Of a stretch of 64,000 nucleotides of DNA, positions 24,814-34,061 are shown piece after piece; the stretch's first letter is position 1, and every line of letters begins with the position of its first letter. Where the stretch lies: positions 2,666,001-2,730,000 of the forward strand of contig NZ_CP025804.1 of NCBI RefSeq assembly GCF_003352085.1. The letters run 5' to 3'. The notes below the pieces were generated by a model that was not told the DNA's origin, did not search any database, and saw only the letters and a program-made list of their open reading frames with translations. Source of the DNA: Sulfitobacter sp. SK012 (GTDB lineage: Bacteria; Pseudomonadota; Alphaproteobacteria; Rhodobacterales; Rhodobacteraceae). Both the position numbers and the translations under genes were made by a program.

Positions 24814-25953
24814 ATGAAAGCCTTTACGACAACTTTACTTACAACAACAGTGCTCTGCGCTGGTATGGCGATGGCAGATGGACATTTGCCACTTAAAGAG
24901 ATGGCCGGGATTGCGGACCGCGATCACTGGCTGCCGGGCGAAGTTAACGCCGATGGTAAACTTGAAGCGTTGCAAGCTGCGGTTGGCGCAGAAGCCATAC
25001 CGTTCACCGGCTCGATAGATAATCCTGTTCAGATTGCTCTGATCTACCCTTCTGCAGATACTTCAGACTTTTGGGCGCGCAACTATCTTGCGATGACCAA
25101 ACGGCTTGAGCAGTTGGGTATCGCGTATGAAACAACCGAGTTTGCGAGCCGTCAGGTCGAGCATTCTTTGCAAGCGACATACGCCAACCAAGTCGAGCAA
25201 GACGCAGATCTGTACGACTATGTGATCTTCGGACCATCCGAGCTCGCCATTCAAGGCGATAACATTGAAAAACTGTCCGGAAACGACGGCTTTAGCACCT
25301 ATGTTTGGGCTTTCCACACGCCGCTCAAGTATTTGGCAACGCAACCAGCAGCTTGGTTTGACTTCTCCTCTGCCGCAGGCGCTTTGACCATGTGTGACTA
25401 CATGCTTGGCCGTTTGGGCAATGATGTCACTATGGCCATGAACCGCGGTATTCCAGGCATCACCGACAACCAACGTTCAGGTGATTTCAAGGAATGCGTT
25501 ATGGAAAAAGGTAACTGGAGCGTCGCCTACGAACACTACGGCGAATACCAGACCGAAGGTGGATACGAAGGCACAAGCCTGATCCTCCAAGCCTATCCAG
25601 AAGCCAAAGTCATCCATAATGCCAACACCGCGATGGCAATGGGCAGCGTTGAGGCACAGGTAGCGGCCGAGAAAACCAAAGATATCTTCTCGACCGGTTG
25701 GGGTGGCACAGGCCTTGAGTTGGATGCGATCCGTCGTGGCGATCTAGACGCGACACCTATGCGCATGGGCGATGATGTTGGCGCGGCAACAGCCGAAGCC
25801 ATCAAAGCAGATCTGGAAAACCGAGGCGATGAACTGCCTTTGGTCTTCTTGGGCCGCATCACTGTCGCACATGATCAAATGTCAGCTGACGAGTTGAACG
25901 CGTTGGAAACAGAAGCCTTCCGCTTCTCCGGCGTTGGCGCATTGAAGCGATAA
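24814..25953 (+). CDS. sugar ABC transporter substrate-binding protein
   Basis: A 379-residue periplasmic protein with a signal peptide ending near AMA (MKAFTTTLLTTTVLCAGMAM). The body fits the Peripla_BP_4 fold: PVQIALIYPSADTSDFWARN, then DYVIFGPSELAIQGDNIEKL. It is longer than RbsB-type proteins and has several cysteines (in LTMCDYM and FKECVME). GGGAGG precedes ATG 24814. It is the receptor of the second importer and is bracketed by two stable hairpins, which may raise its expression over the membrane subunits. Confidence 0.9.
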   Translation: MKAFTTTLLTTTVLCAGMAMADGHLPLKEMAGIADRDHWLPGEVNADGKLEALQAAVGAEAIPFTGSIDNPVQIALIYPSADTSDFWARNYLAMTKRLEQLGIAYETTEFASRQVEHSLQATYANQVEQDADLYDYVIFGPSELAIQGDNIEKLSGNDGFSTYVWAFHTPLKYLATQPAAWFDFSSAAGALTMCDYMLGRLGNDVTMAMNRGIPGITDNQRSGDFKECVMEKGNWSVAYEHYGEYQTEGGYEGTSLILQAYPEAKVIHNANTAMAMGSVEAQVAAEKTKDIFSTGWGGTGLELDAIRRGDLDATPMRMGDDVGAATAEAIKADLENRGDELPLVFLGRITVAHDQMSADELNALETEAFRFSGVGALKR

Positions 25954-25959
25954 AACCAC

Positions 25960-25988
25960 TGCAAGGCCCGGCGTTGCTGGGCCTTGCA
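25960..25988 (+). promoter_or_regulatory. intercistronic hairpin after the binding-protein gene
   Basis: A perfect 10-bp stem TGCAAGGCCC / GGGCCTTGCA with a 9-base loop. No T run follows, so mRNA 3'-end protection or partial termination is more likely than strong termination. Confidence 0.65.
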
Positions 25989-26066
25989 CATTCACAACAA
26001 TGGCTTGGTGATAGCGGGTTTGAAGCAATCCGACGAAACCAAGATTGATTTTTTTTGGAGGTTCTC

Positions 26067-27029
26067 TTGGCACAATCGATGATGCTTATCGAAAAATGCA
26101 GTCACTGTGTAAGCTGGTATGATATTGAAACGGGTGCCCGACAGGGCCGTGTTGAATTGCCAGACTACCCTCATGAATTCGTTGTCGATGATGCATTTGA
26201 GTATGCGTATGTCGGCCATTACGGCGTTCAGAATTCTGGCATCGACGGCACTGACGGCCGCTCTGTGATCGTGATTGACATCCGCAAGCAACAGATCGTG
26301 CATACATATGATCTTGGCGAGCATGCCAGACCTCATGGAATTGACCTCGATGCGAAAGGCCGTCTGTATGTTCTATCGGAATGGACCGCGCATCTGCTGA
26401 TCAAAGAAAACCCCCGGGCCTTTGATCAAGGTTGGGACCACATCACGCCGACGGGCGGCACCAAATCTCACCTCTTTGCACTGACCGCGGACGGGGAAAC
26501 GGCATATTCCATGAACCTGACGTCCGGCGACGTGACTATGTTCAAACCATACGATCCAAGCGTTGCACCTGTTTCAATCAAGACAGGAGAAAAACCCGAG
26601 GGCCGGGCAATGCGCGCCGACGAGAAGTTGCTTTATACGACAAACCGGATCTCAAACACTGTGACGATGATCGATACCGAGACTTTGAAGGTGATCCGCT
26701 CGTTTCCAACGCCAAATGATCCTTGCCGCATTTACCACGATACAAAACGCAATCGCTTGGTGACGATGAACCATCTTGGCGGATCGTTCAGCGTGTTTGA
26801 CGAAGAAACCGGCGAGGAATTGCACCGTCAGGATACACCTGCAAATCCGCTCGCGCTGTGCTTGGATGCAGAGCAAGATTTTGCTTACATCGCGATTGAT
26901 TGCGAGCAAGTTCAGCGCTTTAGCCTTGATACTTTTGAGGTCGTGCAGACCTTTGAAACCGGCAAAGAACCCGATGTCATGGTGATTTTACCAGACGGAT
27001 TTTCTAACCATTGGAAGGGCTTGTCATGA
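26067..27029 (+). CDS. YncE-like beta-propeller protein
   Basis: A 320-residue protein made of repeated beta-propeller blades such as EFVVDDAFEYAYVGHYG, LFALTADGETAYSMNLTSGD and LLYTTNRISNTVTMID. There is no signal peptide, so it is probably cytoplasmic. TTGGAGG fixes the start at TTG 26067 at 6-base spacing. ATG 26079 is an alternative. YncE- and 6-phosphogluconolactonase-like propellers often act on sugar lactones. With a true SMP-30 lactonase encoded at the end of the operon, its job here is unclear. The stop overlaps the next start (ATGA). Confidence 0.75.
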   Translation: MAQSMMLIEKCSHCVSWYDIETGARQGRVELPDYPHEFVVDDAFEYAYVGHYGVQNSGIDGTDGRSVIVIDIRKQQIVHTYDLGEHARPHGIDLDAKGRLYVLSEWTAHLLIKENPRAFDQGWDHITPTGGTKSHLFALTADGETAYSMNLTSGDVTMFKPYDPSVAPVSIKTGEKPEGRAMRADEKLLYTTNRISNTVTMIDTETLKVIRSFPTPNDPCRIYHDTKRNRLVTMNHLGGSFSVFDEETGEELHRQDTPANPLALCLDAEQDFAYIAIDCEQVQRFSLDTFEVVQTFETGKEPDVMVILPDGFSNHWKGLS

Positions 27030-28045
27030 GCAAACCACGTATCGCAATTGTACCAGGGGACCCTTCGGGGATCGGCCCTGAACTGATCGCAAAGCTGTTG
27101 AATGATACGGGTGTTACGGAGGCCGCCAACATCGTTTTGGTCGGCGACAGCCACTTGTGGGAACAAGGCGCGCAGCAGGCTGATTTGCCGGTTCCGTTGA
27201 CCCCAATTACTGAGGCCGAGCTAGCCGCCCAAGAAGGTGTGCATCACCTTGATCTAGAAACGATTTCTGCTGACGAAATTCAGATTTCGACAGTGACAGA
27301 AGCCGGTGGGCGTTCGTCGTTGCGGTGCCTTGACAAGGCCATGGACCTTGCGCAAGCGGGCTTGGTTGATGGGATCTTGTTCGCGCCGTTTAACAAGGCT
27401 TCGATGACCAGCGCAGGTTTGAATGCCGAGGACGAGCACAGGTATATGGCCCGCTACCTTGGTTATGAAGGCTATCACAGCGAGCTCAATGTCCTTGATG
27501 ACATGATGACAACGCGCGTCACCAGCCATATCGGCTTGAAAGAGGTCGCCGAAAACATCACCCAAGAAGCCATTCTGAAAGCAATAAACCTCGCGAATGA
27601 GACTTTGCTTCGGGCGGGAAAATCACGGCCATCAATTGCTGTCGCAGCCCTTAACCCACATGCTGGTGACAACGGTAAATTTGGTCGCGAAGAGATCGAC
27701 ATTCTGGAACCCGCGATTGCCAAAGCGCAGGCTAAGCAGATGAATGTTACAGGACCTTGGCCGTCTGACACCGTATTTTTGAAAGCAAAACGTGGCGAAG
27801 TGGATGCGGTTGTCACGATGTACCACGATCAGGGCCAAATCGCGATTAAGCTGTTGGGGTTTGAGCGGGGTGTGACCGTTGCGGGCGGTTTGCCCATTCC
27901 TGCGGCAACCCCTGCCCACGGCACCGCCTTTGATATCGCAGGCCAGAACAAAGCCAACGTCAGCGCAACACGACAGGCCTTTAATCTGTTGGTGCGCATG
28001 GCCAAGACGCACCACGCCGAACGATCCCAGGAGACACAGCTATGA
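27026..28045 (+). CDS. PdxA-family 4-hydroxythreonine-4-phosphate-type dehydrogenase
   Basis: A 339-residue protein of the PdxA family, starting with [20 protein letters not shown]. Metal- and substrate-site segments include [28 protein letters not shown] and [17 protein letters not shown]. Full-length and intact. Its place in a sugar-acid operon suggests the PdxA2 branch, which oxidises four-carbon phosphorylated acids such as phospho-threonate or -erythronate, rather than vitamin B6 synthesis. That assignment is inferred. It overlaps both neighbours by 4 bp. Confidence 0.88.
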   Translation: MSKPRIAIVPGDPSGIGPELIAKLLNDTGVTEAANIVLVGDSHLWEQGAQQADLPVPLTPITEAELAAQEGVHHLDLETISADEIQISTVTEAGGRSSLRCLDKAMDLAQAGLVDGILFAPFNKASMTSAGLNAEDEHRYMARYLGYEGYHSELNVLDDMMTTRVTSHIGLKEVAENITQEAILKAINLANETLLRAGKSRPSIAVAALNPHAGDNGKFGREEIDILEPAIAKAQAKQMNVTGPWPSDTVFLKAKRGEVDAVVTMYHDQGQIAIKLLGFERGVTVAGGLPIPAATPAHGTAFDIAGQNKANVSATRQAFNLLVRMAKTHHAERSQETQL

Positions 28046-29217
28046 CCAAAATCAAATCAATCCGCACGCGCGTCTGGAACTGGAAAGGTCCGACCGTGCC
28101 GCCATCGGGCAACTTTTGCACTAATGCTTCTGATGCGTTGTGGGATAAAGGTGACGCAATGTCATCCTTCCGGTTTCACCAGTGGTTAACCTGCGAGATC
28201 GAAACAGATGACGGCACCATCGGCATTGGCAATGCGGCCCTCGCGCCTACCGTTGTTAAGAAGGCCATTGATGATTGGTACGCGCCGATGGTCATCGGGG
28301 AAGACCCGTTCGATTACGCCTATATCTGGGACAAGATGTACCGGCGTTCCCATGCTTGGGGCCGCAAAGGCATTGGTATGACAGCGATGTCTGCGATTGA
28401 TCTGGCGATTTGGGACTTGATGGGCAAACTCACGAATAAGCCGGTATTCAAACTCTTAGGCGGGCGCACCAAAGAGAAGATCCCAGTTTATTATTCAAAG
28501 CTATATTCGGGTTCGATTGAATCCATGCAAGCTGAGGCCGAAGAGGCGCAAAAGCACGGCTACCAAGGGTTCAAAACCCGCTTTGGCTTTGGGCCCAAGG
28601 ACGGCATGAAAGGCATGCGCGAAAACATCAAACGGGTCGAAGCCCTGCGCGAAGTGCTGGGTTATGACGTGGATTTGATGCTTGAATGCTACATGGGTTG
28701 GAACCTTGATTACGCCAAACGCATGCTTCCCAAGCTGGCCAAGTTCGAGCCGCGCTGGCTGGAAGAACCTGTTATTGCAGACGATGTTAACGGCTACGCC
28801 GAACTGAACGCGATGGGGATCATTCCGATCTCGGGCGGAGAACATGAATTCTCCGTCATGGGGTGCCAGCAGTTACTCGAGAAAAAAGCCGTCAGTGTTT
28901 TGCAATATGATACGAACCGTGTCGGCGGAATTACGGCAGCCCAAAAGATCAATGCGATCGCTGAGGCCTACCAAATCCCCGTCATCCCGCATGCAGGCCA
29001 AATGCACAATTATCACCTGACAATGGCCAATGTGAACTGTCCAATCGCCGAGTATTTCCCCGTCTTTGACGTCGAGGTAGGCAATGAGTTGTTCTATTAT
29101 ATCTTCGAAGGTGATCCCGAAGCCGTGGACGGTTTCCTGCAGTTGGATGACAATATTCCGGGGCTGGGCATCACCATCTCCGACAAGCACCTACACAACT
29201 TTGATATCGAGGAATAA
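28042..29217 (+). CDS. enolase-superfamily sugar acid dehydratase
   Basis: A 391-residue mandelate racemase / muconate lactonizing-type enzyme, most like the rhamnonate dehydratase branch. Metal ligand regions are [16 protein letters not shown] and ISGGEHEFS. The general-acid His is in [11 protein letters not shown]. The N-terminal capping domain (about 1-130) is followed by the barrel. It would dehydrate an aldonic acid to the 2-keto-3-deoxy acid used by the next enzyme. The exact sugar acid (pentonate or deoxyhexonate) cannot be decided. Confidence 0.85.
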   Translation: MTKIKSIRTRVWNWKGPTVPPSGNFCTNASDALWDKGDAMSSFRFHQWLTCEIETDDGTIGIGNAALAPTVVKKAIDDWYAPMVIGEDPFDYAYIWDKMYRRSHAWGRKGIGMTAMSAIDLAIWDLMGKLTNKPVFKLLGGRTKEKIPVYYSKLYSGSIESMQAEAEEAQKHGYQGFKTRFGFGPKDGMKGMRENIKRVEALREVLGYDVDLMLECYMGWNLDYAKRMLPKLAKFEPRWLEEPVIADDVNGYAELNAMGIIPISGGEHEFSVMGCQQLLEKKAVSVLQYDTNRVGGITAAQKINAIAEAYQIPVIPHAGQMHNYHLTMANVNCPIAEYFPVFDVEVGNELFYYIFEGDPEAVDGFLQLDDNIPGLGITISDKHLHNFDIEE

Positions 29218-29222
29218 AGCAG

Positions 29223-30137
29223 ATGAGCGCTGTTTACAGAGGCATTTGGCCTGTCGCACCGACACCTTTCAATCCCGACGGGTCGCTTGATCTAGAGGGC
29301 ATGAAACGGGTGCTTGATTGCATCATCGATCAAGGCGCGGATGGCATCTGCATCCTCGCCAATTTCTCAGAGCAGTTTTTGATTTCGGACGCAGAACGCG
29401 AAACGCTTGCCCGGCTCTCGGTTGAGCATATCGCGGGGCGTGTGCCGGTGATTGTTACGATCAGTCACTATGCCACCCAAATCGCGGTGGAGCGTGCGCA
29501 GTTTGCAAAAGACCTTGGCGCTGACATTGTGATGTTAATGCCGCCCTATCATGGCGCATTGTTAAAAGGGACTGCACAGCAAACTTTTGAGCAGTTCCAA
29601 GCCGTTGGCGAGGTTGGCATCCCTATCATGATCCAAGACGCCCCTTTGTCTGGCGTTGATTTGCCTGTGCCGCTCTTGGTCAAAATGGCCCACGAGATCG
29701 ACATGGTGAAGCTCTTCAAGATCGAGTGCCCAATGGCCGCAAATAAATTGCGCGCACTGATCGCCACAGGAGGCGCGGCGATTGAAGGGCCATTTGATGG
29801 TGAAGAAGCCATAACATTGCTGGCTGATTTGGATGCCGGTGCCACGGGTTCTATGACCTCGGGCATGATTGTGGATCAGATCAAGCCGGTGATCGAGTTG
29901 CACAACGCAGGCGATATGGAAGGTGCAACAGCGGCTTACGGTCGTGTTGCAATGGCTATCAACCACGAGAACCGGCAGTGCGGTTGGCGTTCAACAAAGG
30001 CTGCGATGGTCGAAGGTGGCGTGATCAAATCCGAGTTCTGCCGCCATCCGATTGAACCGCTGCATCCTGAAATTCGCGCGCGTTTGCTAAGCTTGATCAA
30101 ACCGCTTGATCCAATTGTTTTGAAATGGGGAAAATAA
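29223..30137 (+). CDS. DapA-family dehydratase/aldolase
   Basis: A 304-residue dihydrodipicolinate synthase-fold enzyme. The Schiff-base lysine is Lys166 in LFKIECP. The segment IPIMIQDAPLSG replaces the tyrosine region of true DapA and resembles 2-keto-3-deoxy-L-arabinonate dehydratases. N-terminal IWPVAPTPFNPDGSLD is typical of the fold. In this operon it likely converts a 2-keto-3-deoxy pentonate to 2-oxoglutarate semialdehyde. It is followed after 3 bp by the matching dehydrogenase gene. Confidence 0.88.
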   Translation: MSAVYRGIWPVAPTPFNPDGSLDLEGMKRVLDCIIDQGADGICILANFSEQFLISDAERETLARLSVEHIAGRVPVIVTISHYATQIAVERAQFAKDLGADIVMLMPPYHGALLKGTAQQTFEQFQAVGEVGIPIMIQDAPLSGVDLPVPLLVKMAHEIDMVKLFKIECPMAANKLRALIATGGAAIEGPFDGEEAITLLADLDAGATGSMTSGMIVDQIKPVIELHNAGDMEGATAAYGRVAMAINHENRQCGWRSTKAAMVEGGVIKSEFCRHPIEPLHPEIRARLLSLIKPLDPIVLKWGK

Positions 30138-30140
30138 CCA

Positions 30141-31646
30141 ATGCTCACAGGTAAAAATCTAATCGATGGCGCATGGCAGGGATCAGACAAAACGCGGGTC
30201 AGCGCCGATCTAGACGGTATGGCTTTCGCACAGGCGACAACCGCACAGGTTGATGCGGCCTGTAATGCTGCGCGCCGTGATTTTCGTGCTTACGCCAGTG
30301 TCTCACGCGGTGATCGCGCAGCGTTCTTACGCACGATTGCTGAGCAGATCGATCTGCTGGGCGAAGAAATCACCAAGACAGGTTGCGCCGAATCTGGCCT
30401 GCCAGAGGCCCGGCTGAATGGTGAAAGAGGTCGGACAATGGGTCAGCTGCGCATGTTCGCGGACCTGATCGAAAAGGACGAACATCTTGATGTCCGGATC
30501 GATGAAGCACTGCCAGATCGCGCCCCTCTGCCGCGTTCTGACCTCCGTTTGACGCACCGGCCAATTGGTCCAGTTGTGGTGTTTGGTGCCTCTAACTTCC
30601 CATTGGCATTTTCTACGGCAGGAGGCGACACAGCCAGCGCTTTAGCCGCAGGTTGCCCTGTTATTGTAAAAGGCCACGAAGCACATGCAGGCACCGCCGA
30701 ACTGGTGGGACAAGCCATTGCTAAAGCGATCGAAATCTGTGGCATGCCTGCGGGCACCTTCCAAATCCTCCAAGGGCCAGGTCGCGTCATCGGTGCGGCG
30801 CTGGTTCAACACCCTGAAATTCGTGCGGTTGGTTTCACGGGATCATATGGTGGCGGCAGAGCGCTGTTTGATTTGTGCCACGCCCGCCCCTTGCCGATCC
30901 CTTTTTATGGTGAGCTTGGGAGCGTAAACCCAGTGTTCCTGCTTCCGCATGCGATTGAAGCGCGCGGCGCTGCCCTTGGTGCTGGCTGGGCTGGATCGCT
31001 CACGATGGGTGCAGGTCAATTCTGTACCAATCCCGGTATCATCGTCGGGGTGCGTGGTGCCCATTTTGACAAATTTGCAGATGCGACTTTGGCGGCCCTG
31101 AAGGACGCTCCAGAGCAAAAGATGCTTACGGATGGGATACATGATGCTTACCAAAAAGGGGTTTTGGGTTTGGCGGACCTGATGGAGGAAATCTCATCTT
31201 GTGGGCGCTCGGACACCCCCCGCCATGCCCTGCCCGCTGTGTTCAAAATTGATGCCGCAACATGGATGGCGACGCCCGCTTTGCAACACGAAGTCTTTGG
31301 GGCGGCTGGGATATTGGTCGAATGTAACGACGTCGATCAGATGAAGGCAGTCGCCGAAGCCTTGGAAGGTCAGCTAACGGCCACGCTACAAATGGACGAC
31401 GCCGATATGGATGTGGCCCGCGAACTGGCCGTCGTTCTGGAAGAAAAAGCAGGCCGATTGTTGTGCAACGGTTTCCCGACCGGTGTCGAAGTTTGTTCAG
31501 CGATGATGCACGGTGGGCCCTTCCCCGCCAGCACCGACGTCCGGGCAACGTCTGTTGGGACCTTGGCGATCGTTCGCTGGTTGCGTCCTGTTTCATATCA
31601 GGATTTTCCTGCGGCCCTGTTGCACCCCGAATTGCAAACATCCTGA
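30141..31646 (+). CDS. 2,5-dioxovalerate (2-oxoglutarate semialdehyde)-type dehydrogenase
   Basis: A 501-residue NAD(P)+ aldehyde dehydrogenase. Catalytic Asn152 in GASNFP, general base Glu258 in YGELGSVNP and nucleophile Cys295 in GAGQFCTNPG are intact. The sequence pattern, including TAGGDTASALAAGCPVIVKG, matches 2-oxoglutarate-semialdehyde dehydrogenases of oxidative pentose pathways. It would give 2-oxoglutarate. Gene order after the DapA-family enzyme supports this function. Confidence 0.9.
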   Translation: MLTGKNLIDGAWQGSDKTRVSADLDGMAFAQATTAQVDAACNAARRDFRAYASVSRGDRAAFLRTIAEQIDLLGEEITKTGCAESGLPEARLNGERGRTMGQLRMFADLIEKDEHLDVRIDEALPDRAPLPRSDLRLTHRPIGPVVVFGASNFPLAFSTAGGDTASALAAGCPVIVKGHEAHAGTAELVGQAIAKAIEICGMPAGTFQILQGPGRVIGAALVQHPEIRAVGFTGSYGGGRALFDLCHARPLPIPFYGELGSVNPVFLLPHAIEARGAALGAGWAGSLTMGAGQFCTNPGIIVGVRGAHFDKFADATLAALKDAPEQKMLTDGIHDAYQKGVLGLADLMEEISSCGRSDTPRHALPAVFKIDAATWMATPALQHEVFGAAGILVECNDVDQMKAVAEALEGQLTATLQMDDADMDVARELAVVLEEKAGRLLCNGFPTGVEVCSAMMHGGPFPASTDVRATSVGTLAIVRWLRPVSYQDFPAALLHPELQTS

Positions 31647-31728
31647 CTGGTCGCGGAACATACCACAAAACTGGCGCAGCGCAGGTGGAACCCTGCTTGC
31701 GCCGCACACACATAGAAAAGGACATAAG

Positions 31729-32652
31729 ATGTACGGCTTGTTAGAAGGCACAGGATTTGAGGCATTGGACCCGTCTTTCAACAACTGCATCATCGGGCAT
31801 GCGCGGGTCGAACGGCTTTGGACAGGTGCACGGTGGTCAGAGGGCCCCGCCTGGTTTCCTGCGGGACGCTATCTTGTCTGGTCTGACATTCCCAACAACA
31901 GGATGATGCGGTGGGACGAAACTGACGGGTCCGTTTCAACTTTCCGCCAGCCGTCCAACAACACCAATGGCAATACTGTTGACGGGCAAGGCAGATTGAT
32001 CTCTTGCGAGCATTTGACCCGTCGCGTGACGCGGACGGAACACGATGGATCTGTCACGGTCATTGCGGACCGCCATAAGGGAAAGCCGCTCAATTCACCC
32101 AATGATGTGGTCGTGAAATCCGATGGCTCCATCTGGTTCACCGATCCCTCCTACGGCATCATGATGGACTATGAAGGCGACCGTGCAGAGCCCGAACAAG
32201 CCGGGTGCCATGTCTACCGCGTTGATCCTGTCGATGGCGTTGTCACCGCAGTGGCAACTGATTTTGTGAAACCCAACGGGCTGGCCTTCAGTGCTGATGA
32301 AGCGGTTCTGTTTGTATCTGATACCGGTGTGACGCACGATCCCGACGGACCTGCGCATATTCGCGCGTTGACCGTAAAATCCGACGGAAAATTAGTTGGT
32401 GCAAGCAAGGTATTTGCGGATTGCACAAATGGCGTATTTGATGGGTTTCGGCTTGATGTGGACAGGCGCATTTGGGCCTCCGCGGCAGACGGCATCCATT
32501 GCATCTCACAAAGCGGTCAGCTGATTGGCAAAATCCACATCCCCGAAATGGTCGGTAATTTGTGTTTTGGTGGACCCAAGCTCAATCGTTTGTTCATCGC
32601 GGGAACCAGTTCGCTCTACTCCGTTTACTTAAATGTAAACGGCCTGCAATAA
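31729..32652 (+). CDS. SMP-30/gluconolactonase-family lactonase
   Basis: A 307-residue six-bladed propeller. Metal and active-site regions RWSEGPAWFPAGRYLVWSD, NSPNDVVVKSDGSIWFTDPS and KPNGLAFSADEAVLFVSDTG are present. I start it at ATG 31729 after AAAAGGA. A longer open frame to 31513 overlaps the aldehyde dehydrogenase gene and is not family-like. It would hydrolyse a sugar lactone to the acid dehydrated by the enolase-superfamily enzyme. It is the last gene of the operon. Confidence 0.9.
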   Translation: MYGLLEGTGFEALDPSFNNCIIGHARVERLWTGARWSEGPAWFPAGRYLVWSDIPNNRMMRWDETDGSVSTFRQPSNNTNGNTVDGQGRLISCEHLTRRVTRTEHDGSVTVIADRHKGKPLNSPNDVVVKSDGSIWFTDPSYGIMMDYEGDRAEPEQAGCHVYRVDPVDGVVTAVATDFVKPNGLAFSADEAVLFVSDTGVTHDPDGPAHIRALTVKSDGKLVGASKVFADCTNGVFDGFRLDVDRRIWASAADGIHCISQSGQLIGKIHIPEMVGNLCFGGPKLNRLFIAGTSSLYSVYLNVNGLQ

Positions 32653-32774
32653 CCCCCTGCGCCGGATGCCGAAGTTAAACTCGGGGTAGACCAGGCTGTG
32701 AAACTTTACCGAAAAGATACTGACCGACACGCCTACAAGCGGGCGTAAATCAGCGTGGGCGCGGAACATGTAAA

Positions 32775-32828
32775 GAAAAGTAGGTGGGTGTCGGTGGGAG
32801 TAAGCAATTCACCTACACCACCGACACC
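32775..32828 (-). terminator. terminator of the tRNA-Leu gene
   Basis: On the minus strand an 11-bp stem GGTGTCGGTGG / CCACCGACACC (arms 32818-32828 and 32787-32797) is followed by a T-rich CTTTTCTTTA. It lies just downstream of the tRNA. Confidence 0.7.
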
Positions 32829-32838
32829 TCGTAAACCT

Positions 32839-32922
32839 TGGTACCCAAGGCCGGACTCGAACCGGCACGCCTCGCGGCGGGGGATTTTGAATCCCCTGCG
32901 TCTACCATTCCGCCACTCGGGC
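32839..32922 (-). tRNA. tRNA-Leu (CAA)
   Basis: On the minus strand the acceptor GCCCGAG pairs with CTTGGGT and is followed by A and an encoded CCA. The anticodon arm GGGGA-TTCAAAA-TCCCC gives anticodon CAA, reading UUG. A long variable arm and GTTCGAGTC in the T arm fit a leucine tRNA. The mature part without CCA is 32842-32922. Confidence 0.96.
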
Positions 32923-33030
32923 CACGCGACGCATGTAGCGCGCAACGCGAGCCGTATCAAGCGCAAATTCCCTTGACCCGATGCCATAATGGTGGTGTCC
33001 CTTCCGCAGTTTATTCCAAGGAGCGCCCAC

Positions 33031-33609
33031 ATGATCCGCCGTCTCTATGATTGGACGCTTAGTCTTGCAGATCACCCGCATGCACTGTGGGTTCTGGCGC
33101 TTGTCGCATTTGTGGAAAGCTCCTTTTTTCCGATACCGCCAGACATCATTATGATCCCTATGATCTTAGCCGCACCCAATCGTGCGTTTCTGATTGCAGG
33201 CGTTGCGCTTGTCGCGTCTGTTCTGGGTGGAATGCTGGGCTATGCCATCGGCGCACTGGCTTTTGACACGCTGGGGCAACCGATTCTAAGCTCGCTGGGT
33301 AAAGAGCACGCAATGGAAGAGTTCTCGACCCGTTTCAACGATCTGGGATTTTGGGCGGTTCTGGGCGCAGGCATTACGCCCTTTCCCTACAAGGTCATCA
33401 CCATCATGTCAGGTTGGACGGGAATGCCGCTGGGCGTGTTCATCACCACATCAATTCTTGCCCGTGGCTTGCGGTTCTTCATTGTCGCAGGTCTGCTCTG
33501 GAAGTTTGGCGCACCGATCCGCGACTTTATCGAACGTCGTTTGGGAATCGTGTTTACCGTATTCCTTGCCTTTCTCATCGGCGGCTTCATCGTGGTGAAG
33601 TACTTATGA
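33031..33609 (+). CDS. YqaA-type (DedA/SNARE-associated) membrane protein
   Basis: A 192-residue inner-membrane protein of the VTT/DedA superfamily. Hydrophobic segments lie near residues 18-35, 48-75, 105-130 and 160-190. The conserved FVESSFFPIPPDIIMIPMIL and the GAGITPFPYKVITIMSGW loop are typical of YqaA proteins. GGAG precedes ATG 33031. The family is linked to lipid scrambling and membrane homeostasis. The stop overlaps the dsbB start (ATGA). Confidence 0.88.
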   Translation: MIRRLYDWTLSLADHPHALWVLALVAFVESSFFPIPPDIIMIPMILAAPNRAFLIAGVALVASVLGGMLGYAIGALAFDTLGQPILSSLGKEHAMEEFSTRFNDLGFWAVLGAGITPFPYKVITIMSGWTGMPLGVFITTSILARGLRFFIVAGLLWKFGAPIRDFIERRLGIVFTVFLAFLIGGFIVVKYL

Positions 33610-34061
33610 ACCCGCGCATCCTGATCATACTGGCAACTTTGGGTTCCGCGGCCCTGCTGCTGGGGGCATTCGGCTTTCAACATTTGGGCGGCATGGCCCC
33701 GTGCAAGCTGTGCTTGTGGCAACGTTGGCCGCATGCGGTGGCAATCGCCATTGGGGTTTTGGCACTTGTCCTGAACCGCGTACAATTGGCATGGATCGGT
33801 GCCATCGCAGCACTCGTGAGCGCAAATATCGGGCTGTATCACACCGGGGTTGAACAAGGCTGGTGGGAAGGTCCAACCACCTGCACATCCGGTGCCATCG
33901 GCGGCCTTAGCGCGGATGAGCTTTTGAGCCAAATTATGGACGCTCCGCTGGTACGTTGCGACGACATCGCGTGGCAAATGGCCGGCCTTAGCATGGCGGG
34001 ATGGAACATGGTGTTGTCGCTGATCCTAGCTGGATTGTGGATCGCAGCCGCCCGCCGTTAG
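33606..34061 (+). CDS. DsbB-family disulfide bond formation protein
   Basis: A 151-residue membrane protein with four hydrophobic segments. The first redox pair is APCKLCLWQRWPH. The second pair of periplasmic cysteines is in TTCTSG and LVRCDD. It would reoxidise a periplasmic thiol oxidase by passing electrons to quinone. It starts within the YqaA stop and overlaps the convergent AsnC-type gene by 4 bp. Confidence 0.88.
   Translation: MNPRILIILATLGSAALLLGAFGFQHLGGMAPCKLCLWQRWPHAVAIAIGVLALVLNRVQLAWIGAIAALVSANIGLYHTGVEQGWWEGPTTCTSGAIGGLSADELLSQIMDAPLVRCDDIAWQMAGLSMAGWNMVLSLILAGLWIAAARR

Noticed and set aside
31513..31728. N-terminal extension of the SMP-30 frame
   Set aside because: It is a shadow of the aldehyde dehydrogenase 3' end. 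ATG 31729 has a ribosome site and the family N-terminus.
32653..32760. Possible terminator for the sugar-acid operon (ACGCC / GGCGT)
   Set aside because: The stem is only 5 bp with an 8-base loop and lacks a T tract.
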